Shown: one piece after another, positions 1 to 8,100 of the stretch | Layout of the letters: the number at the start of each line of letters is the position of its first letter | Numbering within the stretch: position 1 is the first letter of the stretch | Source: an uncultured Clostridia bacterium | GTDB lineage: Bacteria > Bacillota > Clostridia > Christensenellales > Aristaeellaceae | Length of the DNA: 31,464 nucleotides | Direction: 5' to 3' | Assembly: GCA_934630975.1 (NCBI GenBank) | Contig: CAKTXH010000022.1 | Location: forward strand, 1 to 31,464 | Program-made: the position numbers and the translations under genes | The notes under the pieces: generated by a model | Told to the model about the DNA's origin: nothing | What the model saw: only the letters and a program-made list of their open reading frames with translations | The model's database searches: none

Positions 1-258
1 GCTAGGAAAGAACCGAGGCTGCCGAGGAAAGCTCCTAGACTGTCGATCAGGATATAACAGAGATTACAGTGTGGTCTGAGTGGTAATTCGGTCCCGCGCA
101 CGGAAACGACGCGGCGCGCGCTTTAAAGGGAAACCGCTTCTATGGCGACAGGAAGTAACGCGCGGGGAAAGCCTACCGAACCTAAGCCGCAAGGTCTATT
201 TGTTATATCACCACCTTTCTTTTGCAAGCAGGCTCACGGTTTTTCGTGGGCTTTTTTT
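1..258 (+). ncRNA. ole: OLE RNA, 3' portion (5' part outside the window)
   Basis: Non-coding structured RNA, truncated by the window edge. Seen directly: a 6-bp helix 2-7/33-38, a 9-bp long-range helix 51-59/201-209 enclosing about 140 nt, a nested 6-bp helix 87-92/175-180, a nested GC-rich helix 115-123/157-164 with one bulge, and a terminal hairpin 230-253 followed by a T run. It lies directly upstream of an OapA-like membrane protein gene and dxs, the arrangement known for OLE RNA (roughly 600 nt, between ispA and oapA/dxs in anaerobic or extremophilic Firmicutes). Known OLE RNA forms a membrane-associated ribonucleoprotein with OapA, linked to tolerance of alcohol, cold and magnesium stress. 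The identity rests mainly on context and on the adjacent protein; I could not run a covariance search. A GAGGAAAG stretch at 24-31 recalls RNase P RNA, but the rest does not fit. Confidence 0.82.
230..258 (+). terminator. Terminator-like hairpin at the 3' end of OLE RNA
   Basis: A 9-bp stem (230-238 with 245-253, including G-U pairs) and a 6-nt loop are followed by a T run ending at 258. It probably defines the 3' end of the OLE RNA and limits read-through into oapA, which starts 87 nt further on. Confidence 0.8.
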
Positions 259-345
259 ACCATAACGGGGAATGGGCGCGCGGGGCGGAAGGCAAAGGCC
301 GCGGAAAAACCGCGCCTGCTGAATTTTAGATGGAGTGAACAACTT

Positions 346-915
346 GTGAGTAAAAGGGAAAAAACGAAGCAGGAAAAGCGGCAGTGGGTTTTAACGGTTG
401 TGATTCTTTCCTTTGTGCTTTCCGTGGCGATGTCGGTTTTAACAAGCCTGTTTGTCGATTCGGCGGGGCTGCTGGTTGCGCTGCTGGTGCTGATTGTGCT
501 GATTTCCATCGGCGTGATCACGGACGTCATCGGCACGGCGGTCACGTCTGCGGATGAACAGCCGTTTATCGCGATGGCTTCCAAGCGGATCAAGGGCGCT
601 AAGCAGGCGCTTCGCCTGATCCGCAAGGCGGAACGCGTGTCGAGCCTGCTCAACGACGTGGTGGGCGATATCGTCGGCGTTATCAGCGGTTCGGCTGGTT
701 CGGTGATCGCGCTGTATCTGGCGGCGATGGGGCTGCCGACGGCGGTGGCCTCCGTGCTGATTGCGGCGTTCACGTCCGCGTTTATGATCGGCGGCAAGGC
801 GGCGGGCAAATCCATCGCGATTGAGCAGAGCGCGAACATCGTGCTGTTTGTCGGCAAGGCAATGGCTCTGTTTGAGGGCAAAAAGACGAAACGAAAGAAA
901 AATAAGAAAAACTAA
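346..915 (+). CDS. oapA: OLE-associated membrane protein OapA
   Basis: 189-residue membrane protein, the known protein partner of OLE RNA that anchors it to the membrane. The GTG at 346 is chosen because GGAG lies at 332-335; a longer frame from 142 would run through the structured RNA and its terminator. Residues 1-13 are basic. Hydrophobic segments fall at about 14-36, 38-66, 110-130 and 132-150. The 67-108 stretch is rich in charge and contains a TSADEQPF stretch and the sequence NDVVGD, giving the DxxxD pattern (D104, D108) that I recall as the conserved signature of OapA. The C-terminus is strongly basic (KKTKRKKNKKN), plausible for RNA contact. The gene sits between the OLE 3' end and dxs, 13 nt before the dxs start, so the two are probably co-transcribed. 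No promoter is evident between the OLE terminator and this gene. Confidence 0.88.
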   Translation: MSKREKTKQEKRQWVLTVVILSFVLSVAMSVLTSLFVDSAGLLVALLVLIVLISIGVITDVIGTAVTSADEQPFIAMASKRIKGAKQALRLIRKAERVSSLLNDVVGDIVGVISGSAGSVIALYLAAMGLPTAVASVLIAAFTSAFMIGGKAAGKSIAIEQSANIVLFVGKAMALFEGKKTKRKKNKKN

Positions 916-928
916 GGGGGTGCGGTCA

Positions 929-2824
929 ATGGCGATTCTGCCTGAAATCAGCGGGCCGGATGATGTCAAGCGTCTGGATGCGAAGCAGCTGGACGAGCTG
1001 GCCGCAGAGCTGCGGCAGACGATTATTGATACCGTGTCGCGTCAGGGCGGGCATCTGGCGTCTAATTTGGGCGACGTCGAGCTGACGATTGCGCTGCACA
1101 GGGCGTTTAACAGCCCGACGGATAAGCTGGTTTTTGACGTCGGCCATCAGATTTATGCGCATAAGCTGCTCACAGGCAGGCAGGAGCAATTTAAAACCCT
1201 GCGCTCCTATCACGGCATGAGCGGTTTTCCGTGCCGCGCCGAAAGCGAGCACGATTTGTTTGATACGGGCCATTCGTCCACATCCATCTCAATGGCGCTG
1301 GGTCTGGCGCGTGCCAGAGATTTGAACCATGAGAATTATCACGTCGTGGCAATTGTAGGCGACGGCGCGCTGACGGGCGGCATGTGCTACGAGGCGATGA
1401 ACGACGCGGGCAACGGGCACACGCGGCTGATTGTGGTGCTCAACGACAACGAAATGTCCATTTCGAAAAACGTGGGCGCGCTGTCGGAGTATTTTAAACA
1501 CCTTCGCGCGAGCGCATCGTGGTACGGCAGTAAAAAGCGTATCCGCGATAAGCTGACGCATATTCCGCTGGTCGGCAAGCCGCTGGCTCATGTGATTGAA
1601 AACGCGAAAAACATGGTTAAATCCGTGACGACAGGCGGCGAGATGTTCGAGGCGCTGGGTTTCCGCTATCTCGGCCCGTTTGACGGCCACAACATCGAAG
1701 AGATGACCCACGTGTTTGAAGAGGCGAAGCAGGTGCAGGATACGCCGCTGCTCATTCACGTGATTACGAAAAAAGGTTACGGCTATGATCTGGCCGAGCG
1801 TCAGCCGGAAAAGTTTCACGGCGTTGCGCCGTTCCGCGTGGAAAACGGCATGAAGCGCAGCCAGAGCAGCAAGGAGAGCGCCGCGCAGGCCGCTGGTAAA
1901 GAGCTGGTGAACATGGCCGCGGAGGATGCACGCGTGGTTGCGGTGACGGCGGCCATGGCGGGCGGCACGGGTTTGACGGAGTTTGCCTCGTATTATCCAA
2001 GCCGCTTTTTTGATGTGGGCATCGCCGAACAGCATGCGGTGAGCATGGCGGCAGGCATGGCGCGCGGCGGCTACCGCCCGTATTTCGCGGTGTATTCCAC
2101 GTTTTTACAGCGCGCATACGATCAGATTGTCCACGACGTATGCCTGCAAAACCTGCCGGTATGCATCCTTTCGGATCACGTGGGTCTGGTTGGCGACGAC
2201 GGCAAAACGCATCACGGCGTATTGAGTGTGCCGATGCTGATGAGCATCCCGAACCTGACGCTGCTTGCGCCGCGCGATACCCAGCAGATACGCCAGGCGG
2301 TGCGCGCTACGCTCAAGCTGGACGGGCCTTGCGTCGTTCAGTATCCCAAGGACGGCATCGAGCCTTACGCGCAGAACGTGACGGGCGAATCGTTTGCCGT
2401 CGGCAAATGGCAGACGCTCATCCCCGGCGGCCAGGACGCGGTGATTCTCGCATACGGCAGAATGACGCTGAACGCCATCAAGGCTTCCGAACTGCTGGTT
2501 AAACGCGGGCTGTCGGTCGGCGTGATTGACTGCTGTTCGCTCAAGCCGCTGGACATGGATTGCCTGCATGCGCTGTTTAAACGAAAGGCAAAGCTTGTTA
2601 CGGTCGAAGAAGGCGAAATGATCGGCGGCTTCGGCTCGGAAATTGCGCGCGTCTGCGTGGAGGAAAGCGCGGAAGCCCCGGTGCAGATCATCGGGCTGGA
2701 AAACCGCTTCATCACGCATGGTTCCGTGCCGGAACTGCTGCGCGAATGTGGGCTGATGCCGGATCAACTGGCGGATCGGATTGAAAAAATCGTGGAAGAC
2801 AAGGAGAACAGTCATGTCGGATAA
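929..2824 (+). CDS. dxs: 1-deoxy-D-xylulose-5-phosphate synthase
   Basis: 631 residues, normal for the family. It condenses pyruvate and glyceraldehyde 3-phosphate to DXP using thiamine diphosphate, the entry step of the MEP isoprenoid pathway, and is cytosolic. The N-terminal half has the ThDP/Mg motif GDGALTGG (about residue 144) continuing to LIVVLNDNEMSIS. The transketolase-like pyrimidine-binding half has DVGIAEQHAVSMAAGMA (about residue 362) with the catalytic Glu, and the C-terminal domain is intact. The ATG at 929 has AAGGGGG just upstream at 914-920; an upstream in-frame start would lie inside oapA. The last 11 nt overlap tlyA. Being next to OLE/oapA (and, in relatives, ispA) is the standing link between OLE RNA and isoprenoid genes. 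Confidence 0.97.
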   Translation: MAILPEISGPDDVKRLDAKQLDELAAELRQTIIDTVSRQGGHLASNLGDVELTIALHRAFNSPTDKLVFDVGHQIYAHKLLTGRQEQFKTLRSYHGMSGFPCRAESEHDLFDTGHSSTSISMALGLARARDLNHENYHVVAIVGDGALTGGMCYEAMNDAGNGHTRLIVVLNDNEMSISKNVGALSEYFKHLRASASWYGSKKRIRDKLTHIPLVGKPLAHVIENAKNMVKSVTTGGEMFEALGFRYLGPFDGHNIEEMTHVFEEAKQVQDTPLLIHVITKKGYGYDLAERQPEKFHGVAPFRVENGMKRSQSSKESAAQAAGKELVNMAAEDARVVAVTAAMAGGTGLTEFASYYPSRFFDVGIAEQHAVSMAAGMARGGYRPYFAVYSTFLQRAYDQIVHDVCLQNLPVCILSDHVGLVGDDGKTHHGVLSVPMLMSIPNLTLLAPRDTQQIRQAVRATLKLDGPCVVQYPKDGIEPYAQNVTGESFAVGKWQTLIPGGQDAVILAYGRMTLNAIKASELLVKRGLSVGVIDCCSLKPLDMDCLHALFKRKAKLVTVEEGEMIGGFGSEIARVCVEESAEAPVQIIGLENRFITHGSVPELLRECGLMPDQLADRIEKIVEDKENSHVG

Positions 2825-3632
2825 AAAACGGGTGGATGTCGCGCTGGTGGAGCGCGGGCTGGCGCAGAGCCGGGAAAAGGCGCAGGCGCTGGTGATGTCC
2901 GGCGTGGTGTATATCGGCGAGAACAAGGTGGACAAGGCTTCCATGCAGGTTACGCCGGAGGACGAGCTGATCGTGCGGCAGACGGGTACCGGCTATGTGA
3001 GCCGCGGCGCGCTGAAGCTGGAAAAGGGCCTTGCGGTGTTCGACGTGAAAGCGAAAGACCGCGTGGCGATGGATCTGGGCGCGTCCACGGGCGGCTTCAC
3101 GGATGTGCTGCTGCAAAACGGCGCGGCGCATGTGTACGCCATCGACGTGGGCTATGGCCAACTGGATTGGAAGCTGCGCAACGACCCGCGCGTGACGGTG
3201 ATGGAGCGCACCAACGCGCGCTATCTGACGGCGGACGACCTGCCGCTAAAGCCGACGCTCGGCGTGATGGATGTGTCGTTTATTTCGATTACGAAGATTC
3301 TGCCCGCGGCCGCGGCTATCATGGGCGAGGACGGCGAGTTTATTTCGCTCATCAAGCCGCAGTTTGAAGCGGGGCGCGACCGCGTGGGCAAAAAAGGCGT
3401 GGTTCGCGATGCGCAGGTTCATCTGGACGTGGTGAAGGAGATCCTGCATTTTATTGATGCGGATATGGGCTGGACGGCGCAGAATCTCTCCTTTTCGCCC
3501 ATCAAGGGGCCGGAGGGCAACATCGAGTTTCTGGTGCACATTCTGCCCAAGAGCCGCGCGACGCACAGCGTGACCGAGCAGGAGGCCGCCGAAGTCGTCC
3601 GCCAGGCGCACGAATCGCTGGGCAACGTCTGA
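2814..3632 (+). CDS. tlyA: TlyA family rRNA 2'-O-methyltransferase (S4 plus FtsJ domains)
   Basis: 272 residues. An S4 RNA-binding domain covers about residues 6-65 (RVDVALVERG...), then a Rossmann methyltransferase domain. The SAM loop is MDLGASTGGFTD (86-97). The K-D-K-E tetrad of FtsJ/TlyA 2'-O-methyltransferases is visible as K68 (ALKLEKG), D153 (VMDVSF), K181 (LIKPQFE) and the Glu of GNIEFLV. In actinobacteria TlyA methylates 16S and 23S rRNA cytidines; in Clostridia the substrate is inferred. The ATG at 2814 follows AAGGAG (2801-2806) and overlaps the end of dxs, indicating translational coupling. Some databases label this protein haemolysin A, a historical name that the catalytic residues do not support. 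Confidence 0.93.
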   Translation: MSDKKRVDVALVERGLAQSREKAQALVMSGVVYIGENKVDKASMQVTPEDELIVRQTGTGYVSRGALKLEKGLAVFDVKAKDRVAMDLGASTGGFTDVLLQNGAAHVYAIDVGYGQLDWKLRNDPRVTVMERTNARYLTADDLPLKPTLGVMDVSFISITKILPAAAAIMGEDGEFISLIKPQFEAGRDRVGKKGVVRDAQVHLDVVKEILHFIDADMGWTAQNLSFSPIKGPEGNIEFLVHILPKSRATHSVTEQEAAEVVRQAHESLGNV

Positions 3633-3662
3633 TTTTTGCAGAAAAAGGGAGGACATCGGCGC

Positions 3663-4547
3663 ATGATTCGCAACGCGATGTTTTATCTGAACCAGAATAA
3701 GCCGTCGGTTTATGATACGGCGCGGGTCTGCGCCGAACTCTGCCGCGAGCGAGGCATTGAGCCGATTTTCTTTGAAGCGGATCGGGAAGATCTGCTTGAA
3801 AAGCTCGGCAGCGAGGCGGAAACGGCGCGGTATCTGCCCGAACCGGACGCGCAGACGGTCGATATGCTCTTTGTTTTCGGCGGCGACGGAACGGTGCTGC
3901 GGGCGCTGGATATGTATGTGGACAGGGATATCCCGATTCTGGGCATCAACCTCGGGCGGCTGGGCTTTCTGCTGGAGACACAGACGCAGGAATTGCCGGA
4001 TGCGCTGGATATGATTGTCCGCGGCGAATATACCATCGAACGGCGGATGATGCTCCATGCGGAGGGCATGTGCAACGGAAAGCCCGTTTCGGCCTACGCA
4101 ACCAATGAAATCAGCATTTCGCGCGGCCTTTCGCAGCGCATGATCGCGCTGGATGCGCTCGTCGGCGGTACGCTGGTGGATCATTATATTGCGGACGGCG
4201 TGGTGCTGGCTAGTCCGACCGGCTCGACGGCCTATTCGCTTTCGGCGGGCGGGCCGATTGTCAGCCCGGATGTGCCGTGTTTCGTGCTTAACCCGATCTG
4301 CCCGCACTCGCTGCAATCCAGACCGATTGTGCTTTCCGCCAATGAGCAGGTGACGCTGCTGCTGAATATGAAGGAAATGCGCGACGGGATTCAGCTTTCC
4401 ATCGACGGTCAGGCGATCTGCCGCATGCGCAACGGAGAGCGGCTGACGGTGACGCGCTCGCCGCATGACGCGCAGCTCGTGCGTTTCCCGAGAGAGCGCA
4501 ATTTCTTTTCGCTCCTCAAGGATAAACTGTCGCAGTGGAGCTTATAA
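3663..4547 (+). CDS. nadK: NAD kinase
   Basis: 294 residues, typical for bacterial NAD kinases. It phosphorylates NAD to NADP in the cytosol, using ATP or polyphosphate. Motifs seen: GGDGT (about 73-77), the NE motif NEISISRG, the glycine-rich ADGVVLASPTGSTAYSLSAGGPIV region (in which SPTGSTAYS contacts the nucleotide), and PICPHSLQSRPIV. The ATG at 3663 is preceded by AGGGAGGA at 3646-3653; an in-frame TTG at 3636 has no comparable site. It lies 30 nt after tlyA, in the usual clostridial order tlyA-nadK-argR-recN. Confidence 0.96.
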   Translation: MIRNAMFYLNQNKPSVYDTARVCAELCRERGIEPIFFEADREDLLEKLGSEAETARYLPEPDAQTVDMLFVFGGDGTVLRALDMYVDRDIPILGINLGRLGFLLETQTQELPDALDMIVRGEYTIERRMMLHAEGMCNGKPVSAYATNEISISRGLSQRMIALDALVGGTLVDHYIADGVVLASPTGSTAYSLSAGGPIVSPDVPCFVLNPICPHSLQSRPIVLSANEQVTLLLNMKEMRDGIQLSIDGQAICRMRNGERLTVTRSPHDAQLVRFPRERNFFSLLKDKLSQWSL

Positions 4548-4607
4548 ACGAAAATCCGACGAGACGGACGGTTTCTTTTTACCCATAATCCATTCAAGGA
4601 GGACGCT

Positions 4608-5057
4608 ATGAAGGCAAAACGGCAGGCTTTGATCCGCGAAATTGTGGAGAGTCAGAGCATACAGACGCAGGAGGAGCTTGCCGAAGCCCTGCGCGCGCAC
4701 GGCATGGTGGTTACGCAGGCGACGGTTTCCCGCGACATCAAGGAAATGCACCTGTTCAAGGTGCTCGCCGAGGACGGAAGCTATCGCTATGCGACGATTG
4801 ATAAAAACGATCAGGGCGTGGGCGACAGGCTGATTCGCATGCTCTCCGATTCGGTGGTCGATCTCAACAGCGCCAACAACCTGATTGTGATCAAGACGCT
4901 TTCCGGCAGCGCACACGTCGCCGCGGAGGCAGTGGACAGCCTGCGCTGGCCGGAAGTGCTGGGCACGATTGCGGGCGATAACACGATTCTGGTCATTGTG
5001 CGATCCAACGACGAGGTGGACGCGGTGATCCGCCGGTTTAAAAACATCGTCAAGTAA
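4608..5057 (+). CDS. argR: Arginine repressor ArgR/AhrC
   Basis: 149 residues. This arginine-dependent hexameric regulator represses arginine biosynthesis and activates catabolism in Bacillota. An N-terminal winged helix-turn-helix is present, with the recognition segment TQATVSRDIKEM at about residues 41-52. The C-terminal oligomerisation and arginine-binding domain carries GSAHVAAEAVDSL and GTIAGDNTILVI with the GD ligand pair. The ATG at 4608 follows AAGGAGGA. The 60-nt gap after nadK shows only a weak 4-bp hairpin before a T run, so it may stay in the same transcript. Its place before recN is conserved in Clostridia and Bacilli and does not imply a repair role. Confidence 0.96.
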   Translation: MKAKRQALIREIVESQSIQTQEELAEALRAHGMVVTQATVSRDIKEMHLFKVLAEDGSYRYATIDKNDQGVGDRLIRMLSDSVVDLNSANNLIVIKTLSGSAHVAAEAVDSLRWPEVLGTIAGDNTILVIVRSNDEVDAVIRRFKNIVK

Positions 5058-5072
5058 GAGGAGAAGATTGCG

Positions 5073-6818
5073 ATGCTTTTGCAGCTTAGTATTCATCATC
5101 TCGCGCTGATTGACGATATGACCATTGATTTTGCGCCGGGCATGAACGTATTGACCGGCGAAACCGGCGCGGGCAAATCCATCGTCGTGGACGCGGTGAA
5201 CCTTGTGCTCGGCGAACGCGCGGACAGGGATTTAATTACAACCGGCGAAATGAAGGCGCGCGTGGAAGCGGTGTTCGATATCGCGGACAACGAAAAGGTG
5301 AAAGCGCTGCTCAGCGATTTGACGCTGACTGGGGATGAGGATACCGCGTCCATTTCGCGCGAGTTGACCAGCGCCGGGCGGAACATCTGCCGGATAAACG
5401 GCACGATTGTTCCGCTTCAGACGCTCAAGCAGGTTTCTGCGCAATTGCTGGATATCCACGGCCAGCACGAGCATCAGCTTCTGCTGGACAGCAAAAACCA
5501 TATCGGCTATCTGGACGAATACGCGGCGGATGAGATTCGTCCGCTGCTTGCCGAAAACGAGACGGCCTACGCGGCATGGCGACAGACGGCGCAGAAGCTT
5601 TCCAAACTGCGCAAAAGCGTGGCCGAGCGCGAACAGCGCATCGACATGCTGCGCTTTCAGCTTGAAGAATTGCGAAGCGCGCATTTGACGGCGGGCGAAG
5701 AAGAAGAGCTGGAACGCCAGAAGGTATTTTATCGAAACGCGGGCAAGATCATGTCGGCGTTCGACGAATCCTGCGCGCTGCTCAGCGATGGCGTGGAAGG
5801 CGGCTCTTCGGCGGTGGAATTGCTGCGCGAGGGCGTGAATGCGTTGGAGCCGGTGGCCTCGCTTGACGCGCGGTATGAAACCGTCTACGCGCGTTTGGAC
5901 GGGCTTTGCTACGAAGTGGAGGATGCGGCGCGCGACCTGCGGGATCTGCGCGAGGACATGGATTATGACGGCGAGGAAGCCGAGCGCGTGGAAAGCAGGC
6001 TGGATTTGCTGCGCCGATTGAACCGCAAGTACGGCGCGACGACGCAGGATATGATCCGCTATCGGGATAAGATCGAGGCGGAGCTGAGCGAGCTGGAGGA
6101 TTCCGACGAGGCGGCCGAACGGTTGGAAAAGGATTATCGCCAGATGACGCGGAAGCTGGAAGAGATTTCCGTGAAGCTGACGCATGCGCGCGAGGAGGCG
6201 GCAAGGCGCTTTGAACGCGCGATTGTCGAGCAGCTGCACGATCTCGGCATGAAAAACGCGCGGCTTTCGATGGCGTTTGCGCCGCTGGGCGAAGGTGAAA
6301 AGCTACGCGACCGTTTTAGCGCGCAGGGCGTGGACCGCATTGAAATGATGTTCTGCGCGAACCTTGGCCAGCCGCTCAAGCCGCTGGCGCGCGTGGCCTC
6401 CGGCGGCGAGCTGTCGCGCATCATGCTGGCGCTGAAAAATCTTTCGGCGCAGAAGCCGGGTATTCCGCGCAGCATGGTCTTTGATGAAATTGATACGGGC
6501 ATCAGCGGACGCATGGCGCAGGTTGTAGCCGAAAAAATGAGCCAGATCGGCGACCACCATCAGGTGATCTGCGTGACGCACCTGCCGCAGATTGCCGCAA
6601 TGGCAGATACGCAGTATCTGGTCTGCAAATACGATGAAAACGGCGCGACACGTACCGAAGTGACGCGCCTGAACGAAAACCAGCGTGCGCAGGAGATTGC
6701 GCGCATGGTCGGCGGCGCGGCATGCGAAAGCGAGAGCAGCATCCGCCATGCGGCTGTGATGCTAGAAGAAGCAAAGGCGCGCAAGCAGGCGCTTCGCGCG
6801 GCGATTGAAGGAAAATAA
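5073..6818 (+). CDS. recN: DNA repair protein RecN
   Basis: 581 residues, an SMC-like ATPase acting early at double-strand breaks. The Walker A motif is GETGAGKS at 29-36. A long charged helical coiled-coil region fills roughly 150-400. The ABC signature is ASGGELSR near 440-447 and Walker B is VFDEIDTGISG near 469-479, followed by the conserved ICVTHLPQIAAMAD. The ATG at 5073 is preceded by AGAGGAGA, 15 nt after the argR stop. It is the last gene of the OLE-dxs cluster and ends at a strong bidirectional terminator. Confidence 0.97.
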   Translation: MLLQLSIHHLALIDDMTIDFAPGMNVLTGETGAGKSIVVDAVNLVLGERADRDLITTGEMKARVEAVFDIADNEKVKALLSDLTLTGDEDTASISRELTSAGRNICRINGTIVPLQTLKQVSAQLLDIHGQHEHQLLLDSKNHIGYLDEYAADEIRPLLAENETAYAAWRQTAQKLSKLRKSVAEREQRIDMLRFQLEELRSAHLTAGEEEELERQKVFYRNAGKIMSAFDESCALLSDGVEGGSSAVELLREGVNALEPVASLDARYETVYARLDGLCYEVEDAARDLRDLREDMDYDGEEAERVESRLDLLRRLNRKYGATTQDMIRYRDKIEAELSELEDSDEAAERLEKDYRQMTRKLEEISVKLTHAREEAARRFERAIVEQLHDLGMKNARLSMAFAPLGEGEKLRDRFSAQGVDRIEMMFCANLGQPLKPLARVASGGELSRIMLALKNLSAQKPGIPRSMVFDEIDTGISGRMAQVVAEKMSQIGDHHQVICVTHLPQIAAMADTQYLVCKYDENGATRTEVTRLNENQRAQEIARMVGGAACESESSIRHAAVMLEEAKARKQALRAAIEGK

Positions 6819-6867
6819 AAAACTGCGTCGCCCCGCGCAAAGCGCAGAGGCGGCGCGGAAAGATGAA

Positions 6868-6916
6868 AAACCCGACGGCATTTCCTCCTTTATGGAGAAG
6901 AAACGCCGTCGGGTTT
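6868..6916. terminator. Bidirectional terminator between recN and the VanW gene
   Basis: A perfect 12-bp stem (6868-6879 with 6905-6916) has a second small TTCTCC/GGAGAA-like helix in the loop. T-rich sequence follows on the + side and a T5 run on the - side, so it serves both converging genes. Confidence 0.9.
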
Positions 6917-6920
6917 GCTT

Positions 6921-7991
6921 TTAATTTGCGCCCTTGCGGATGGCGATGCACAGCGCGCCGCTTTGAACGGTGCAATCAATCGTAATCGGGAAATCAAACG
7001 TATTTTGAAATTCGAGGTTGAGTTTGATGGTGCCGGGCGTGTTGCTTCTGCCGACGGCGGCGTCAACGCCGTGCGGGGCATACGTCGCGCCGCTGGGGCC
7101 GTGCGCGTGGCGGTAGATGATGGATATGCCTTCCGGAATTTGGAGCAGAGCATTATAGAGCGTGGTGGAAACCTGGCACGTGCCGCCGCCCGAACCTGCG
7201 ACGGCCTCGCCGTTGATCAGCACCGGGGAAGCTTTATAGCCGCGGCTTTTACGATACGGCCCGGCAATCGCGTCGAAATCAAAGACGTACCCCGCGTCAT
7301 AAGTTCCGTTGATATAGTTGCAGCCGACGCGGATGTTTTCCATGCGCCCCAGATTCAGTTCCGTGGTACGCAGGGAATAGAAGGTTGTGAAAACGGAAAT
7401 GATGTCGCCCGCCTGCGCATAATCGGGATTGGGCGCGACCGGCTCGAGCTGTTTGATGTCGCCGACGTACAGATAGCCGATCACGCGTTTATACGGCACG
7501 ACGGCCCAGCCGTTCTCAATCTGCCAGATGCTCAGGCGGGAATCGGCTGAAAGGGAGGCGAGCTGCTCGGAATCCGTATCGGGGGAAGCGTACAAAACGG
7601 TATCCGTCGCCGTCACCGCCACGTAATTGTTTCGGATAACGCCGTAGGGCGCAATATCATCCGATACGGGCGTGATGTTGTCCACATTGTGACGACCGAC
7701 AAAGTAGACGCCTACGTCGCCGCGCCAGCAGAAAAGCCACTCCTGATCAAAGCCGAAAATCTGAACGGTTTCGCCCGACTTGAGCGAACCGAAGGATTCG
7801 CTGTCCTTATCGGCCTGACTGCGCATGCTCATGGAAATCTTGGAAACACCGGTATAAAGAATTTTCGGCGTGCCGGTTGCGTCGGCGTTTTGCATGAATT
7901 TTTCCATGCAGATATCCGTGCCCGTATCCGCGAGCGCGCCGAAAGTCATGCATAGGCAAAGAAAAAAGAGGAGCAAGAAATGTTTTCGCAC
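6921..7991 (-). CDS. Secreted VanW family protein with two SH3-like modules
   Basis: 356 residues. The GTG start at 7991 has GGAGG seven nt upstream. Residues 1-21 form a signal peptide (basic start, leucine-rich core, AL-A end), so the protein is exported. Two SH3-like bacterial segments follow at about 45-105 and 120-180, each with the small beta pattern of wall-binding modules. The C-terminal VanW region includes GGGTCQVSTTLYNA (268-281), a downstream RHAHGPS stretch and the closing LNLEFQNTFDFPITI. VanW was first seen beside vancomycin-resistance genes, but its biochemical role is unclear, and no van genes are present here. The usual partner G5 domain is absent. A role in cell-wall contact is inference. 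Confidence 0.88.
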   Translation of the reverse strand: MRKHFLLLFFLCLCMTFGALADTGTDICMEKFMQNADATGTPKILYTGVSKISMSMRSQADKDSESFGSLKSGETVQIFGFDQEWLFCWRGDVGVYFVGRHNVDNITPVSDDIAPYGVIRNNYVAVTATDTVLYASPDTDSEQLASLSADSRLSIWQIENGWAVVPYKRVIGYLYVGDIKQLEPVAPNPDYAQAGDIISVFTTFYSLRTTELNLGRMENIRVGCNYINGTYDAGYVFDFDAIAGPYRKSRGYKASPVLINGEAVAGSGGGTCQVSTTLYNALLQIPEGISIIYRHAHGPSGATYAPHGVDAAVGRSNTPGTIKLNLEFQNTFDFPITIDCTVQSGALCIAIRKGAN

Positions 7992-8032
7992 AGAGAGCCT
8001 CCGTCAATCGTTTTAAAGGGAATTGTTTTTTT

Positions 8033-8061
8033 ATTATACCTCCAAACGACGGGCAAGGCAA
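8033..8061 (-). promoter_or_regulatory. Sigma-A promoter of the VanW gene
   Basis: On the minus strand, TTGCCT (8056-8061) and a perfect TATAAT (8033-8038) are separated by 17 bp. The start codon is about 42 nt below the -10. Confidence 0.8.
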
Positions 8062-8100
8062 GCGGCAAAAGCGCATAGTTTGGCCGGGAGGTGTCTTGCA

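Noticed and set aside
1..258. RNase P RNA (GAGGAAAG at 24-31)
   Set aside because: Only the short motif matches; the paired 3' conserved segment of RNase P RNA is missing, and the oapA-dxs context fits OLE RNA.
142..345. N-terminal extension of oapA
   Set aside because: It would read through RNA helices and the terminator, has no ribosome binding site, and its composition is not protein-like.
4548..4607. Terminator between nadK and argR
   Set aside because: Only a 4-bp stem precedes the T run, too weak to call.
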